A DNA stretch of 64,000 nucleotides from an uncultured Caulobacteraceae bacterium. Its GTDB lineage: Bacteria > Pseudomonadota > Alphaproteobacteria > Caulobacterales > Caulobacteraceae. Positions 9,091 to 16,816 of the stretch are shown here, piece after piece. Both the position numbers and the translations under genes were made by a program. The notes beneath the pieces were generated by a model, which ran no database searches, was not told the DNA's origin, and saw only the letters and a list, made by a program, of their open reading frames with translations. The first letter of the stretch is position 1, and every line of letters begins with the position of its first letter. The DNA lies in contig CAIQJF010000088.1 of assembly GCA_903872075.1 (NCBI GenBank), forward strand, positions 55,254 through 119,253, given 5' to 3'.

Positions 9091-9845
9091 GCGACGTGGC
9101 CGGGCTGAGCATTCTGGTCACCGGCGGCGGCTCGGGAATCGGCCGGGCCGTGGCGGTCTGGCTCTCGGCGCGCGGCGCCCGGGTTACGATCAGCGGCCGC
9201 CGGGTCGAGGCGCTGCAGGCTGTCACCGAAGAGACGGGCTGCGCGGCCGTGGCCGGCGATGTCACCGACCCTGAGGGCCGCCGGCGCATGGTCGAAGCCG
9301 CGGTCGCCGCCGGCGGCGGACGCCTGGATGGACTGGTCAACAACGCCGGGGTCATGCTGCGTGCGCCCATCGAGGACCTTGACGAGGCCGCGGTGCTGCG
9401 CGCGTTCCACACCAATGTGGTCGGCGCCATGATGCTCACCGGTCTGGCGGCGCCCGAGCTGGCGCGGACGCGGGGCTCGGTGGTGTTCATGGGCTCGGCC
9501 CACACCCGCCGGGCGTTCCCGGGCGCCTCGCCCTATGCCGCCACCAAGGGTGCGATTCAGACCCTGACGCAGGTCCTCGCGGCGGAACTGGGCGACCGGG
9601 GCGTGCGAGTGAACTGCGTTGTGCCGGGCGGCGTGCTCACCGAGATCAATGTCCGGGCCGGGGTGATGGACGCGGACGCCGCGGCGGAGCGGCACAGGGC
9701 CATGGGCGCGATGCAGGCGATCGACCGGTTGGGCGAGGGGCGCCACGTGGCCCAGGCCGTCGAGCATCTGCTGTGCGCGGAATGGACCACTGGCGCCATC
9801 CTGGATGTGGATGGCGGACTGGGGCTTGGGGTGACCCGGGGCTGA
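9087..9845 (+). CDS. SDR-family oxidoreductase
   Basis: Second classical SDR of the cluster (252 aa), only distantly similar to the SDR at 7697. It has TGGGSGIG, a basic GRR after strand 2 (suggesting NADP preference), NNAGV, catalytic Ser in FMGSAH, YAATK and the C-terminal GAILDVDGG. The ATG overlaps the ThuA-like stop (ATGA). It is the last plus-strand gene of the run. The 50 bp to the convergent flavoprotein gene contain an 8-bp inverted repeat (9844-9851 with 9879-9886) but no T-tract, so no confident terminator. Confidence 0.92.
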   Translation: MSDVAGLSILVTGGGSGIGRAVAVWLSARGARVTISGRRVEALQAVTEETGCAAVAGDVTDPEGRRRMVEAAVAAGGGRLDGLVNNAGVMLRAPIEDLDEAAVLRAFHTNVVGAMMLTGLAAPELARTRGSVVFMGSAHTRRAFPGASPYAATKGAIQTLTQVLAAELGDRGVRVNCVVPGGVLTEINVRAGVMDADAAAERHRAMGAMQAIDRLGEGRHVAQAVEHLLCAEWTTGAILDVDGGLGLGVTRG

Positions 9846-9895
9846 CGGCGTGCCTGCGCCGGCTGTGACGATGCCGAAACGCCGTCGCTCGCGCC

Positions 9896-11128
9896 TCAGG
9901 CTCTTGAGAGCTCCATGTAGCCGGGGCCCGGCGCATGGCCGACGAAGGTCTTCCCCACATCCTCATAGTGCCGGTACGAGATCAGCGCGTGGTTGGCGGC
10001 CTGGTGCGCGTCGCGCAGCTGGCGTTCGAGCGGGCTGTCCATGCGGCTGCCCGTCGTGCCGGCCGTGTTGTTGATCATGTCGACGACCTCCCGCGCCGTC
10101 TGCGCGGCGTGCGCGCAGGCCAGCAGCGCAGGCCAGAAGACCTCCCACTCCGGCTCCAGCCGCCCGCCCTGCGACGGAAGCGGGCCGAGATGCGCCTCCA
10201 GCCGATCCTGGGTGTCCATGACGAAGGCCCGCGCCGACAGCAGCTTCGCCTGCGCCTCGCCGATCCGGTATTGCACCTGCGCCTGGTCCTTGAGCATCGA
10301 CCCCGAGCCCCAAGGCGTCTTGCCCTTGGCCAGGTCGATGAAGTTGTCGATGGCGCCGCGACAGACCCCCAGCGCCACGGCCGCCTTGTTGTAAACCGCG
10401 TGAGTTGGGTTGCGGTAGGTTGGGTTCGCCCAGGTTTCCGAGGGCCCCAGTGAGCGCCCCGGCAACAGGTGCTCGGGGGGTACGTAGCAGTCGGCCATGC
10501 GCACGTCGTGACTGCCCGAGCCGCGCATGCCCGCCGTGTTCCAGGTGTCGATGATCTCGAACTCGCCGCGGGGCGCCATGAACGACGCCTCGGCCGGCTG
10601 GCCAGTGGCCTCGTCCACGACCATTGATCCCATCAGGAAATTCCAGTTGGCGTTCTGACAGCCGCTCGCGAAGCCGCCCTGGTAGTTCAACCGCCAGCCT
10701 TCGCCGTCGCGCCGCGCGCGGCGGCCGGGATTGGGCCCGTTCGCCGGGCCGTGACCGGAGCAGACCAGTGCGTGCCAGTCGTCGAAGATCCGGTGCGCGA
10801 AGGCCGGATCCATGCGGCGGATGACCAGCGCATTGACCTCGGAGGAGATCTGCACGCACCAGCCCATGGAGCCGTCGATCGCCGACACCGCCTCGACCAC
10901 CTCGATCTGCTCGCGGGCGGTGAGGCCTTCGCCGCCCAGCTCGCGCGGCAGGACGAAACGGTAGAGACCCTGCTCCGATATCAGTTTTGAGGCCCAGCCA
11001 GGCAGATGCCGAATCTGCTGCGCTTCGTCGCCCGCCGCGATGAGCGCCTCCTTCAGCGCCGCAATGCGTTCGAGGATCGGTGTCTTGGCGAGCGCGTCAC
11101 GGCGCGCGAGAATCGCGGGTTGAACCAT
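9896..11128 (-). CDS. Acyl-CoA dehydrogenase-fold flavin monooxygenase-like protein
   Basis: 410-aa protein with the acyl-CoA dehydrogenase fold, closest in layout to group D flavin-dependent monooxygenases (HsaA/HpaB/DszC type). It has an N-terminal helical domain, a central beta-domain (WRLNYQGGFASGCQNANW, about residues 150-170) and a C-terminal ACAD type-2 helical bundle ending NHALISYRHYED. ATG 11128 gives a normal N-terminus (VQPAILARRDAL); GAGGAG lies 11 nt upstream. Such enzymes use reduced FMN/FAD from a separate reductase, and none is adjacent. It converges on the SDR gene and may add a further oxygenation step to the same pathway, though a separate promoter is implied. Confidence 0.85.
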   Translation of the reverse strand: MVQPAILARRDALAKTPILERIAALKEALIAAGDEAQQIRHLPGWASKLISEQGLYRFVLPRELGGEGLTAREQIEVVEAVSAIDGSMGWCVQISSEVNALVIRRMDPAFAHRIFDDWHALVCSGHGPANGPNPGRRARRDGEGWRLNYQGGFASGCQNANWNFLMGSMVVDEATGQPAEASFMAPRGEFEIIDTWNTAGMRGSGSHDVRMADCYVPPEHLLPGRSLGPSETWANPTYRNPTHAVYNKAAVALGVCRGAIDNFIDLAKGKTPWGSGSMLKDQAQVQYRIGEAQAKLLSARAFVMDTQDRLEAHLGPLPSQGGRLEPEWEVFWPALLACAHAAQTAREVVDMINNTAGTTGSRMDSPLERQLRDAHQAANHALISYRHYEDVGKTFVGHAPGPGYMELSRA

Positions 11129-11234
11129 GGCCTGTGAGTCTCCTCGGCGGAGCTGGCTCGAGACCGCTCCGGTGATCGGCTGACCCGTCACCTTTGCGCG
11201 CAGTAGACCCTGACTGGACCGGGAATGCACGACC

Positions 11235-11444
11235 TTACGGTACCTTCGGACCGACGCGAGCCATCACGCGACCTCGAGGGGCGCGGAGCGCACGGCCCAG
11301 TACGACCAGGCCGATCGTCATCGGACTCCACGACCTGCGTTCGGGCATTGGGCTCGCCGAGGTCGGAGTGGAGACGACCGGTCCGGCGACGAGATCGTTC
11401 CTGATCGCAACCAGGAGGAGTTCTCCGGGCGGCGTGGGACCGGC
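11235..11444 (-). pseudogene. Possible 3' remnant of a PEP-CTERM-type exported protein
   Basis: The 344-bp gap between the flavoprotein gene and the tRNA-Thr half-repeat has no intact gene. On the minus strand, about 70 codons stay open from after a TAG at 11445-11447 to a TAA at 11235-11237. They end with a strand-like segment, then MPERRSW, a short hydrophobic stretch (TIGLVVLG) and basic residues. That resembles a degraded PEP-CTERM sorting tail (PEP, Trp, membrane segment, Arg cluster). No start codon with a ribosome-binding site is apparent. It may simply be non-coding. Confidence 0.3.
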
Positions 11445-11472
11445 CTAAATCCGGGTCTTGATGAGGCGTGGG

Positions 11473-11533
11473 ATTTATTCCCCGAATGGTGCCGCCGGGC
11501 AGGATTGAACTGCCGACCTCAGCATTACCAATG
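11473..11533 (-). repeat. att half-site: displaced 3' half of tRNA-Thr (61-bp direct repeat)
   Basis: Perfect 61-bp copy of 14246-14306. Positions 11487-11533 are the 3' half of the tRNA-Thr gene (anticodon loop, T-arm, acceptor strand, CCA); the remainder is downstream flank. The match ends abruptly inside the anticodon loop/stem, where the following bases no longer form a tRNA. This is the footprint of tyrosine-recombinase insertion into a tRNA gene, and marks the distal end of the element. Confidence 0.9.
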
Positions 11534-11570
11534 CTAAACCCTGCCGAAATCGGGAGTTTCCGGGGGTAGT

Positions 11571-11635
11571 TGGGCGTAGCCGGAGCCCTTGTTTCTCATA
11601 GAGATTGGTGATTCTGTGTTCCTGGGCGTAGCCGG
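11571..11635 (+). repeat. 13-bp direct repeats between att site and integrase
   Basis: TGGGCGTAGCCGG occurs at 11571-11583 and again at 11623-11635, 52 bp apart, in the leader of the integrase gene just inside the element's left end. Spaced direct repeats beside an att core are typical of integrase arm-type or excisionase sites; the role here is inference. Confidence 0.5.
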
Positions 11636-11650
11636 TGATTGTCACCTCGG

Positions 11651-11671
11651 TGCGGACCACGTGTGGACCAC
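11651..11671 (+). repeat. Left tandem GTGTGGACCA-type repeat (candidate integrase arm site)
   Basis: Two adjacent copies of a G(T/C)G(T/C)GGACCAC unit end just before the integrase ATG. A matching tandem pair lies at 14175-14195 near the other end of the element, in the same orientation. The pairing at both ends suggests arm-type binding sites for the integrase. Confidence 0.5.
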
Positions 11672-11676
11672 GGGAC

Positions 11677-12969
11677 ATGTCGGAAGCTGAAAAAAATCTA
11701 AGGCTTACGAAAACCACGTGCGATGCGGTGCGGACCACCGGGGCGCGTTTCACGATTTGGGACCCGGAATTGAAAGGATTCGGCCTTCGCGTCAGCGCGA
11801 CGGGCGTCAAAACCTTCGTGATCCGTTACCGGGTCGGCGGCGGTCGGACCGGCGTCGAGCGCATGCACACCATCGGCCGCTTCGGGCCACTGACGGCCGA
11901 CAAGGCGCGTGGACGGGCAAAGCTGGCGCTGGCGGACGTGGCGGGCGGTGGTGATCCGCAAGGCGGTCGGGCGGCGGCGCGGGCGGAAATGACCGTCGCC
12001 GAACTCTGCGACCTCTACCTGCTCGAAGGCTGCGGGACGCTGAAGCCGCTGACGGTCTACAATGACCGGGGCCGGATCGAACGCCACATCAAGCCGCTCT
12101 TGGGTCGCAAGCGGCTGACGCAGCTGGACCGGGCGGAGGTCGAAAAGTTCCTTGGGGCGGTGGCGGCGGGGAAGACCGCGACCACCGAGAAAACCAAGAA
12201 GCGCGGCAAGGCGGTGGTGACGGGCGGGCAGGGCGCGGCGACGCGGGCGGTTGCGCTCCTGAGTTCGATTCTCAGCTTCGCGGTCAGCCGCAAGCTGCGG
12301 TCCGATAACCCGGCGATTGGCGTCAAGAAGTTCAAGGCCCGCAAGTCCGAGCGCTTCCTGTCACCGGCCGAAATCGGCCGCCTGGGGGCTGCCTTGGAGG
12401 CGATGGAAGCGCAAGGCGTCCATCCCTACGGTTTGGCGATTATCCGCCTTCTGGCGCTCACCGGCGCGCGCCGTGACGAGATTGCGGGCCTGATGTGGAG
12501 CGAGGTCGATTTCGAACGCGGCGCGCTGAGGCTTGACGACTCGAAGACCGGACAAAAGGTGCTGAACTTGTCGCCCGGCGCCGCCGCGATCCTGGCGGGC
12601 GTCTCGCAGGTCGCGGGGACGCCCTACGTCTTCCCGGCGGGCAAAATCCGCGCCAAGGGCGACACGAAGGGCCAACGCTCCGGCGGCGAGGTCGGTGCGG
12701 GCTATTACAAAGGCGTCGCCAAGGTCTGGAATCACGCCCGCAAGAGCGCGGGGCTCGAAGGGGTCCGGCTTCACGACCTGCGGCATACCTTCGCTAGCTT
12801 CGGTGCTGGCGGCGGCTTCGGCCTCCCTGTCATCGGTGCCCTTTTGGGTCACCGAAATTCGGCAACCACCGCGCGCTATGCGCACCTTGCGGATGATCCT
12901 CTTCGCAAAGCGAACGATTGGATCGGCGGCCAGATTGGGGAGGCCCTGGCGACTCGGTCGGCCAATTGA
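11677..12969 (+). CDS. Tyrosine recombinase/integrase
   Basis: 430-aa phage-type integrase. Order of parts: N-terminal arm-binding domain of the DUF4102 type (residues about 10-95, with GFGLRVSATGVKTFVIRYR), a SAM-like core-binding domain (about 105-215) and the catalytic domain. All catalytic residues are visible: Arg265 in LTGARRDE, His366 and Arg369 in LHDLRHTF, His392 in LLGHR and the nucleophile Tyr401 in ARYAHL. ATG 11677 is preferred because it leaves the tandem GTGTGGACCA repeats outside the gene; a GTG at 11635 is in frame but would place them inside it. It should catalyse integration and excision at the tRNA-Thr att site. It is apparently intact. Confidence 0.93.
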   Translation: MSEAEKNLRLTKTTCDAVRTTGARFTIWDPELKGFGLRVSATGVKTFVIRYRVGGGRTGVERMHTIGRFGPLTADKARGRAKLALADVAGGGDPQGGRAAARAEMTVAELCDLYLLEGCGTLKPLTVYNDRGRIERHIKPLLGRKRLTQLDRAEVEKFLGAVAAGKTATTEKTKKRGKAVVTGGQGAATRAVALLSSILSFAVSRKLRSDNPAIGVKKFKARKSERFLSPAEIGRLGAALEAMEAQGVHPYGLAIIRLLALTGARRDEIAGLMWSEVDFERGALRLDDSKTGQKVLNLSPGAAAILAGVSQVAGTPYVFPAGKIRAKGDTKGQRSGGEVGAGYYKGVAKVWNHARKSAGLEGVRLHDLRHTFASFGAGGGFGLPVIGALLGHRNSATTARYAHLADDPLRKANDWIGGQIGEALATRSAN

Positions 12970-13724
12970 GCGGATCTCTCTCGCGCTGGCTGAAAAGGCT
13001 AACGTCTAGATTTAGCGAAGAAAAATTCCGCCTTAGGACTGCGGATCTAAGTGAATCGTTAGAATATGAAATATTGCATAATCGGATTTTCAGTCATGAT
13101 CCTGCGAACAGAAAGCGTATAATTCCGAGGGCGGTTTTTGAAACCACGAAAGAAGCCCGCAAAAATCTAGAATCCTACATATTTTCAGAGTTGACCTGCG
13201 AACGTCCCGGCGAGTTTTACATGTGTGTACTCTTCTGGGTCTATTTGGATTGGGACCTCTCGGCGTTGAGCGACACCAGGGCTGTCATTCGCGACCGGCT
13301 GATGATCCGCTATGAGGCCATCGCAAAGGCGATTGCAGCCCTTGATGAACTTGAGTCGGCCATGGAGCTTCCCCTTGGCCCATCCGAGCAACGGCTCTTG
13401 TCCCTCGCATGGTGGGCGGAACGCTTCAGTCGCTACGATGCCGAGCGCCATCCGCTGCGGAAAGCTCGCGATGGAATGATAAGCGATCCGCTTGACGTTA
13501 AGGCGATGGCGAAATCGAGCGGAGCGCTTCGGTTTCACCTGTCGCAGGCTAGAAGCCTGATATTGACGTCAGAATTTAGTGCTAAACCGACTATAGGCAG
13601 GCCCAAGGGTGGGTTCTTCCACGAATTTACAAAGCGACTATCCGCAGTTTGGAATGAACACACAGGAATTGTCCCGACATATTCATCCGGTTTGACGCGG
13701 ACCAACCGACCGTCAAGGACCTGA
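12966..13724 (+). CDS. Orphan hypothetical protein carried by the element
   Basis: 252-aa protein of unknown function. TTG 12966 overlaps the integrase stop (TTGA), suggesting translational coupling; an in-frame ATG at 12918 is the alternative. It is predicted to be mainly helical, with no signal peptide. The C-terminal segment GRPKGGFFHEFTKRLSAVW resembles the tails of uncharacterised phage or island proteins that sit next to integrases. Base composition is clearly lower in GC than host genes, with codons such as AAA, ATA and TTA common. The last 190 bp overlap the lipoprotein-like gene on the other strand. Confidence 0.6.
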   Translation: MSGSLSRWLKRLTSRFSEEKFRLRTADLSESLEYEILHNRIFSHDPANRKRIIPRAVFETTKEARKNLESYIFSELTCERPGEFYMCVLFWVYLDWDLSALSDTRAVIRDRLMIRYEAIAKAIAALDELESAMELPLGPSEQRLLSLAWWAERFSRYDAERHPLRKARDGMISDPLDVKAMAKSSGALRFHLSQARSLILTSEFSAKPTIGRPKGGFFHEFTKRLSAVWNEHTGIVPTYSSGLTRTNRPSRT

Positions 13725-13909
13725 AAGAGATTCCCAATCCAATCGGAATAAAACACTCCCTGCGGCGTCGCTTGGATCTTGCTGCCGCTTCCACCGCAAC
13801 CAGCAAGTGCTGCCGCGAGAAGCAGCGGACTCAGGCGCGACCATTTAGCCAGTTGGCTCGAAGCCATCGGCTGTCGAACAGCCGGATGCTTCCCGTCATC
13901 CAGAACCAT
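13535..13909 (-). CDS. Putative small lipoprotein of the element
   Basis: 124 codons from ATG 13909. An internal ATG at 13867 (MASSQLAKWS) is followed by a hydrophobic stretch and a lipobox (LLLAAALAGC), giving a convincing lipoprotein signal and making 110 aa the likelier product. The mature part has GVFYSDWIGNLFQVLDGR and no recognised domain. A perfect hairpin (CGGCTGT-CGA-ACAGCCG, 13868-13884) lies immediately before the internal ATG and could limit initiation. Overlaps the plus-strand orphan by 190 bp, so one of the two may be truncated or not expressed. Confidence 0.5.
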   Translation of the reverse strand: MVLDDGKHPAVRQPMASSQLAKWSRLSPLLLAAALAGCGGSGSKIQATPQGVFYSDWIGNLFQVLDGRLVRVKPDEYVGTIPVCSFQTADSRFVNSWKNPPLGLPIVGLALNSDVNIRLLACDR

Positions 13910-14245
13910 CTTGATCGCCCCAAGTTTTTTCCGCGACTCATTCCAACAGAGTCGTAGGACGCATTAGCAGCCGCCCTGGCACCGGCCGCAAGGCGCGGTG
14001 TGCTCGCTTTCTCGGGTGAAGACAGCTTGCGAGGCGGGTGATGACGGATTCTAGCGGTAGGTCTCGGTGGTTCATGGAGTCGAGGCATGTCAGCCGGACC
14101 CCAGCGCGGGGCCTGGTGCCGAGACGAGCCCCCTGGCAACGCCATGGTAGGTGCGGCGGACGGATTTTTTCTTGTGTGTGGACCATGTGTGGACCCGGCG
14201 AGGGCCCGGGGCCGTTTTTAAATTCATGCCGCGCTAAGGCGTTGA
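13910..14245. other. Gene-free stretch at right end of the element
   Basis: 336 bp without a supported gene. It holds the right tandem repeat near 14175-14195. Short open frames here have no ribosome-binding site, signal or domain. Confidence 0.6.
14175..14195 (+). repeat. Right tandem GTGTGGACCA-type repeat (candidate integrase arm site)
   Basis: Tandem GTGTGGACCAT-GTGTGGACC, matching the pair at 11651-11671 and lying 50 bp inside the right att repeat. It is in the same orientation as the left copy. Confidence 0.5.
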
Positions 14246-14306
14246 ATTTATTCCCCGAATGGTGCCGCCGGGCAGGATTGAACTGCCGACCTCAGCATTA
14301 CCAATG
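14246..14306 (-). repeat. att site overlapping the 3' half of the intact tRNA-Thr
   Basis: Right copy of the perfect 61-bp direct repeat. It supplies the 3' half of the intact tRNA-Thr gene and about 14 bp of downstream sequence, restoring a functional tRNA after insertion. Confidence 0.9.
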
Positions 14307-14334
14307 ATGCGCTCTACCACTGAGCTACGGCGGC
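14260..14334 (-). tRNA. tRNA-Thr (anticodon GGT)
   Basis: 75-nt cloverleaf including an encoded CCA. Acceptor GCCGCCG pairs with CGGCGGC; the D-arm is GCTC/GAGC; the anticodon loop TTGGTAA has GGT in the middle; the T-arm is GGCAG-TTCAATC-CTGCC. The anticodon stem CATCA/TGCTG has one T-C mismatch (positions 29-41); the same bases occur in the displaced half-copy, so the mismatch predates the insertion or was copied. It is the attachment gene for the 2.8-kb element. Confidence 0.95.
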
Positions 14335-14499
14335 GTTGCCATTCGGGAGGAGCGGCCTTTAGCGAAAGCGGCGGGCCGAGGGAAGCGAAATCACGCTCCT
14401 GGTCGCAACCTACGTGTTTTCCTTGAGGGATTTTCCGCCACGCGGCGTCCCGGTTTTCAGGCACGCGTCATCGGCGGGCCCGCGTAGGTGGAGAGAGTG

Positions 14500-14718
14500 A
14501 TGCTGATTTATCGCGCGTTGATCCTGGCGGGTCTGGCGACGTTCCTGGCCGTTCCTCTTCTACATGCCGAGTCCTTCGACACGGCGACCTCCGGACCGGT
14601 CGCCCTGGAAAGTTCGCCGCCGACGCTTGAGAGCGCGCTCACGCTCGGCCCGGTGCTGGGTCTGGCCGTGGCGGGGGCCGCCCTGCGCCGGCGGCGGGCG
14701 ACCGGCCTGATCGCCTGA
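14500..14718 (+). CDS. Small exported protein with C-terminal membrane anchor
   Basis: 72 aa from ATG 14500, with GGAGAGAG just upstream; an in-frame GTG at 14488 is less likely. An N-terminal signal peptide (LILAGLATFLAVPLLHA) is followed by about 25 polar residues, a second hydrophobic segment (LGPVLGLAVAGAAL) and RRRR. Signal peptide plus a C-terminal membrane segment and Arg cluster is the architecture of CTERM-type sorting substrates, although the canonical PEP motif is absent. No domain recognised. It stands alone between tRNA-Thr and the murA block. Confidence 0.6.
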   Translation: MLIYRALILAGLATFLAVPLLHAESFDTATSGPVALESSPPTLESALTLGPVLGLAVAGAALRRRRATGLIA

Positions 14719-14775
14719 ATTCGCCGGCCGGACGGCGGCCTTGACGTCAGGCGTCTGCCGCGCGACTGCGGAGAC

Positions 14776-14925
14776 ATGAGCAGCGCTGACGACCGCACCC
14801 CGGCGGAGCCCGGCTCCTCCGCCGATCCTCCTCTCCCTGACGAAGCCGCGCGCCGGGAAGCCCGCCGCGCCGCCGCCCTGCGCGCCAATCTCCGGCGCCG
14901 CAAAGCCGGTCCCAAGGCCGGGTGA
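14776..14925 (+). CDS. Small basic conserved-type protein upstream of murA
   Basis: 49-aa protein with GGAG 5 nt before its ATG. It has an acidic, Pro-rich N-terminal half (AEPGSSADPPLPDEA) and a strongly basic helical tail (RREARRAAALRANLRRRKAG). Similar tiny Arg/Ala-rich proteins are common beside housekeeping genes in Alphaproteobacteria, but no function is known. It lies 95 bp ahead of murA. Coding status rests on the ribosome-binding site, codon usage and layout. Confidence 0.6.
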   Translation: MSSADDRTPAEPGSSADPPLPDEAARREARRAAALRANLRRRKAGPKAG

Positions 14926-15020
14926 TCCGAACGCGCTGGCGCTTGCGCCCGCCCGGGAATAAGAGCCTATTTTTCCACGACTCGCCGGCCGCGACGCACG
15001 CGCCGCCACAAGGGCTCTGA

Positions 15021-16310
15021 ATGGACAGGATCGCCATCGTCGGCGGCTCCCGGCTGAAGGGCGACATCGCCATCAGCGGCGCCAAGAATTCCGCCATCAA
15101 GCTGATGGCCGCCAGCCTTCTGACCGACGAACCGTTACGCCTGACCAACATGCCGCGCCTGGCCGACACCCGGTTCCTGGCCAATCTGCTGCGCCGTCTC
15201 GGGACCGAGGTGGTGGAGACCGTGGGACCTGACGGACCCCAGACCGTTCTCCACACGCCTGAGATCGTCAGTTCCTTCGCGCCCTATGATCTGGTCCGTC
15301 AGATGCGGGCTTCGTTCAACGTGCTGGGCCCTCTGCTGGCGCGAACCGGCCACGCCAAGGTCAGCCTGCCGGGCGGCTGCGCCATAGGCGCGCGGCCCGT
15401 GGACCTGCACCTGAAAGCGCTCGAGGCCCTCGGGGCGCACATCGATCTCAATGAGGGCTATGTCTATGCCCAGGCGCCGCGCGGCCTCGTGGGGGCGCGG
15501 ATCGAGTTTCCGTTCAGCTCCGTGGGCGCCACCGAGCACGCCATGCTGGCGGCTGTCCTGGCCCGGGGTGATACGATCCTGGTGAACGCGGCCCGCGAGC
15601 CGGAGATGGAAGACCTGGCCGAGTGCCTCAACGCCATGGGCGCGCGGGTGGAAGGGGCGGGGACCTCCGAGATCCGCATCCGGGGTGTGGCGCGCCTCAC
15701 GGGCGCCAGTCACGCCGTCATTCCCGACCGGATCGAGACGGGCACCTATGCGGTGGCCGCGGCCATGGCCGGAGGCGAGGTGCGTCTGACCAACACCCGC
15801 GCCGATCTGATCGAAACCCTGCTGGTCAAGATGGAAGAGGCCGGAGTCGAGGTGGAACGCCGCAATGACGGCCTGACCATCCGGCGCAACGGCGCCCGCC
15901 TGCAGGCGGTGAACGTGGAGACCGATGTCTTCCCCGGATTCGCCACCGACCTTCAGGCCCAGTTCATGGCCCTGATGACCATGGCCGAGGGCGAGAGCGT
16001 GGTGAAGGAAACCATCTTCGAGAACCGCTTCATGCACGTTCCCGAACTGGCGCGTCTGGGGGCGGACATCACCGTTTCCGGCGGCGAAGCGAGAATCCGC
16101 GGCGTTGACACGCTTCAGGGCGCGCCCGTGATGGCCACCGACCTGCGCGCGTCGGTGAGTCTGGTGATCGCCGCGCTGGCGGCCAAGGGCGAGACCATCG
16201 TCAACCGGGTCTACCATCTCGACCGCGGCTTCGAGCGTCTGGAGCAGAAACTTTCGGCCTGTGGCGCGGAGGTGCGCCGGATCAGCGGACCCGAAGACGG
16301 CGGCGACTGA
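15021..16310 (+). CDS. murA: UDP-N-acetylglucosamine 1-carboxyvinyltransferase
   Basis: First committed step of peptidoglycan synthesis: transfers enolpyruvate from PEP to UDP-GlcNAc in the cytoplasm. 429 aa, normal length. [17 protein letters not shown] at residues about 21-37 contains the conserved Lys and Asn. The catalytic loop [10 protein letters not shown] carries Cys120 (equivalent to E. coli Cys115), the fosfomycin target, so no natural Asp substitution for fosfomycin resistance. The DRIETGTY and DLRASVSLV segments are also typical. It heads a run with DUF2948 and hisD, an order conserved in Alphaproteobacteria. Confidence 0.97.
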   Translation: MDRIAIVGGSRLKGDIAISGAKNSAIKLMAASLLTDEPLRLTNMPRLADTRFLANLLRRLGTEVVETVGPDGPQTVLHTPEIVSSFAPYDLVRQMRASFNVLGPLLARTGHAKVSLPGGCAIGARPVDLHLKALEALGAHIDLNEGYVYAQAPRGLVGARIEFPFSSVGATEHAMLAAVLARGDTILVNAAREPEMEDLAECLNAMGARVEGAGTSEIRIRGVARLTGASHAVIPDRIETGTYAVAAAMAGGEVRLTNTRADLIETLLVKMEEAGVEVERRNDGLTIRRNGARLQAVNVETDVFPGFATDLQAQFMALMTMAEGESVVKETIFENRFMHVPELARLGADITVSGGEARIRGVDTLQGAPVMATDLRASVSLVIAALAAKGETIVNRVYHLDRGFERLEQKLSACGAEVRRISGPEDGGD

Positions 16311-16313
16311 GCC

Positions 16314-16757
16314 ATGGACCCGTCATCGCCGTCCGCTAAGGCGCTTCGCCTCCTGGCCGAGGACGCCGATGACCTGGCGGTGATCTCCGCCGCCCTGCAG
16401 GACGCGGTGGCCCGGATCGGTGACATCAGCTGGGAGCGCGGCCCGCGCCGGCTGACGGTCGCACTCAACCGATTTCGCTGGGAAGCGCCGGATGGCGCGC
16501 ATGAGCGAGTCCGGGCGGCCGTTCAGTTGGGCGGCGTCCTGGCCGTGCGGGCGCGGAACCTGCGCCCGGAGGCCAGGGATGCGGTGGTGCAGCTTCTGGC
16601 CGTGACCTTCCAGGCCGGCGAGGCGCCCGGCGGCGTCGTGACGTTCGCCTTCGCCGACGGCGCGGATCTGGCCGCCGAGGTCGAATGCGTGGATGTCGCC
16701 CTGGCCGACCTTTCAGCGCCCTGGACGACGCCGCACAGTCCCGAACACGACGGCTAG
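16314..16757 (+). CDS. DUF2948 family protein
   Basis: 147-aa cytoplasmic protein with the DUF2948 start LRLLAEDADDLAVISAALQDAV and a central FRWE. The function of the family is not known. It is found almost always between murA and hisD in Alphaproteobacteria, as here, starting 3 nt after the murA stop and ending 59 bp before hisD. Likely co-transcribed with both. Confidence 0.88.
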   Translation: MDPSSPSAKALRLLAEDADDLAVISAALQDAVARIGDISWERGPRRLTVALNRFRWEAPDGAHERVRAAVQLGGVLAVRARNLRPEARDAVVQLLAVTFQAGEAPGGVVTFAFADGADLAAEVECVDVALADLSAPWTTPHSPEHDG

Positions 16758-16816
16758 GCCCGCCGGGGTGGAAAAGACCTTTAAGTTTGCCGCGGCCTGC
16801 CCCATCTAGCCGGGCC

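Larger units (their letters stand above)
11473..14306. mobile_element. 2.8-kb integrated element in tRNA-Thr
   Basis: Bounded by a perfect 61-bp direct repeat (11473-11533 and 14246-14306) that includes the 3' half of tRNA-Thr. It holds a complete tyrosine integrase, a TTG-started orphan gene overlapping the integrase stop, and a convergent lipoprotein-like gene. The cargo (about 12970-14000) is visibly more AT-rich than the flanks. No replication, transfer, capsid or toxin gene is seen, so it is either a decayed genomic island or a minimal integrative element that relies on a helper. The integrase lies at the end away from the intact tRNA gene. Confidence 0.85.

Noticed and set aside
9844..9886. 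Possible terminator between the convergent SDR and flavoprotein genes
   Set aside because: The 8-bp arms are separated by 27 nt and no T-tract follows.
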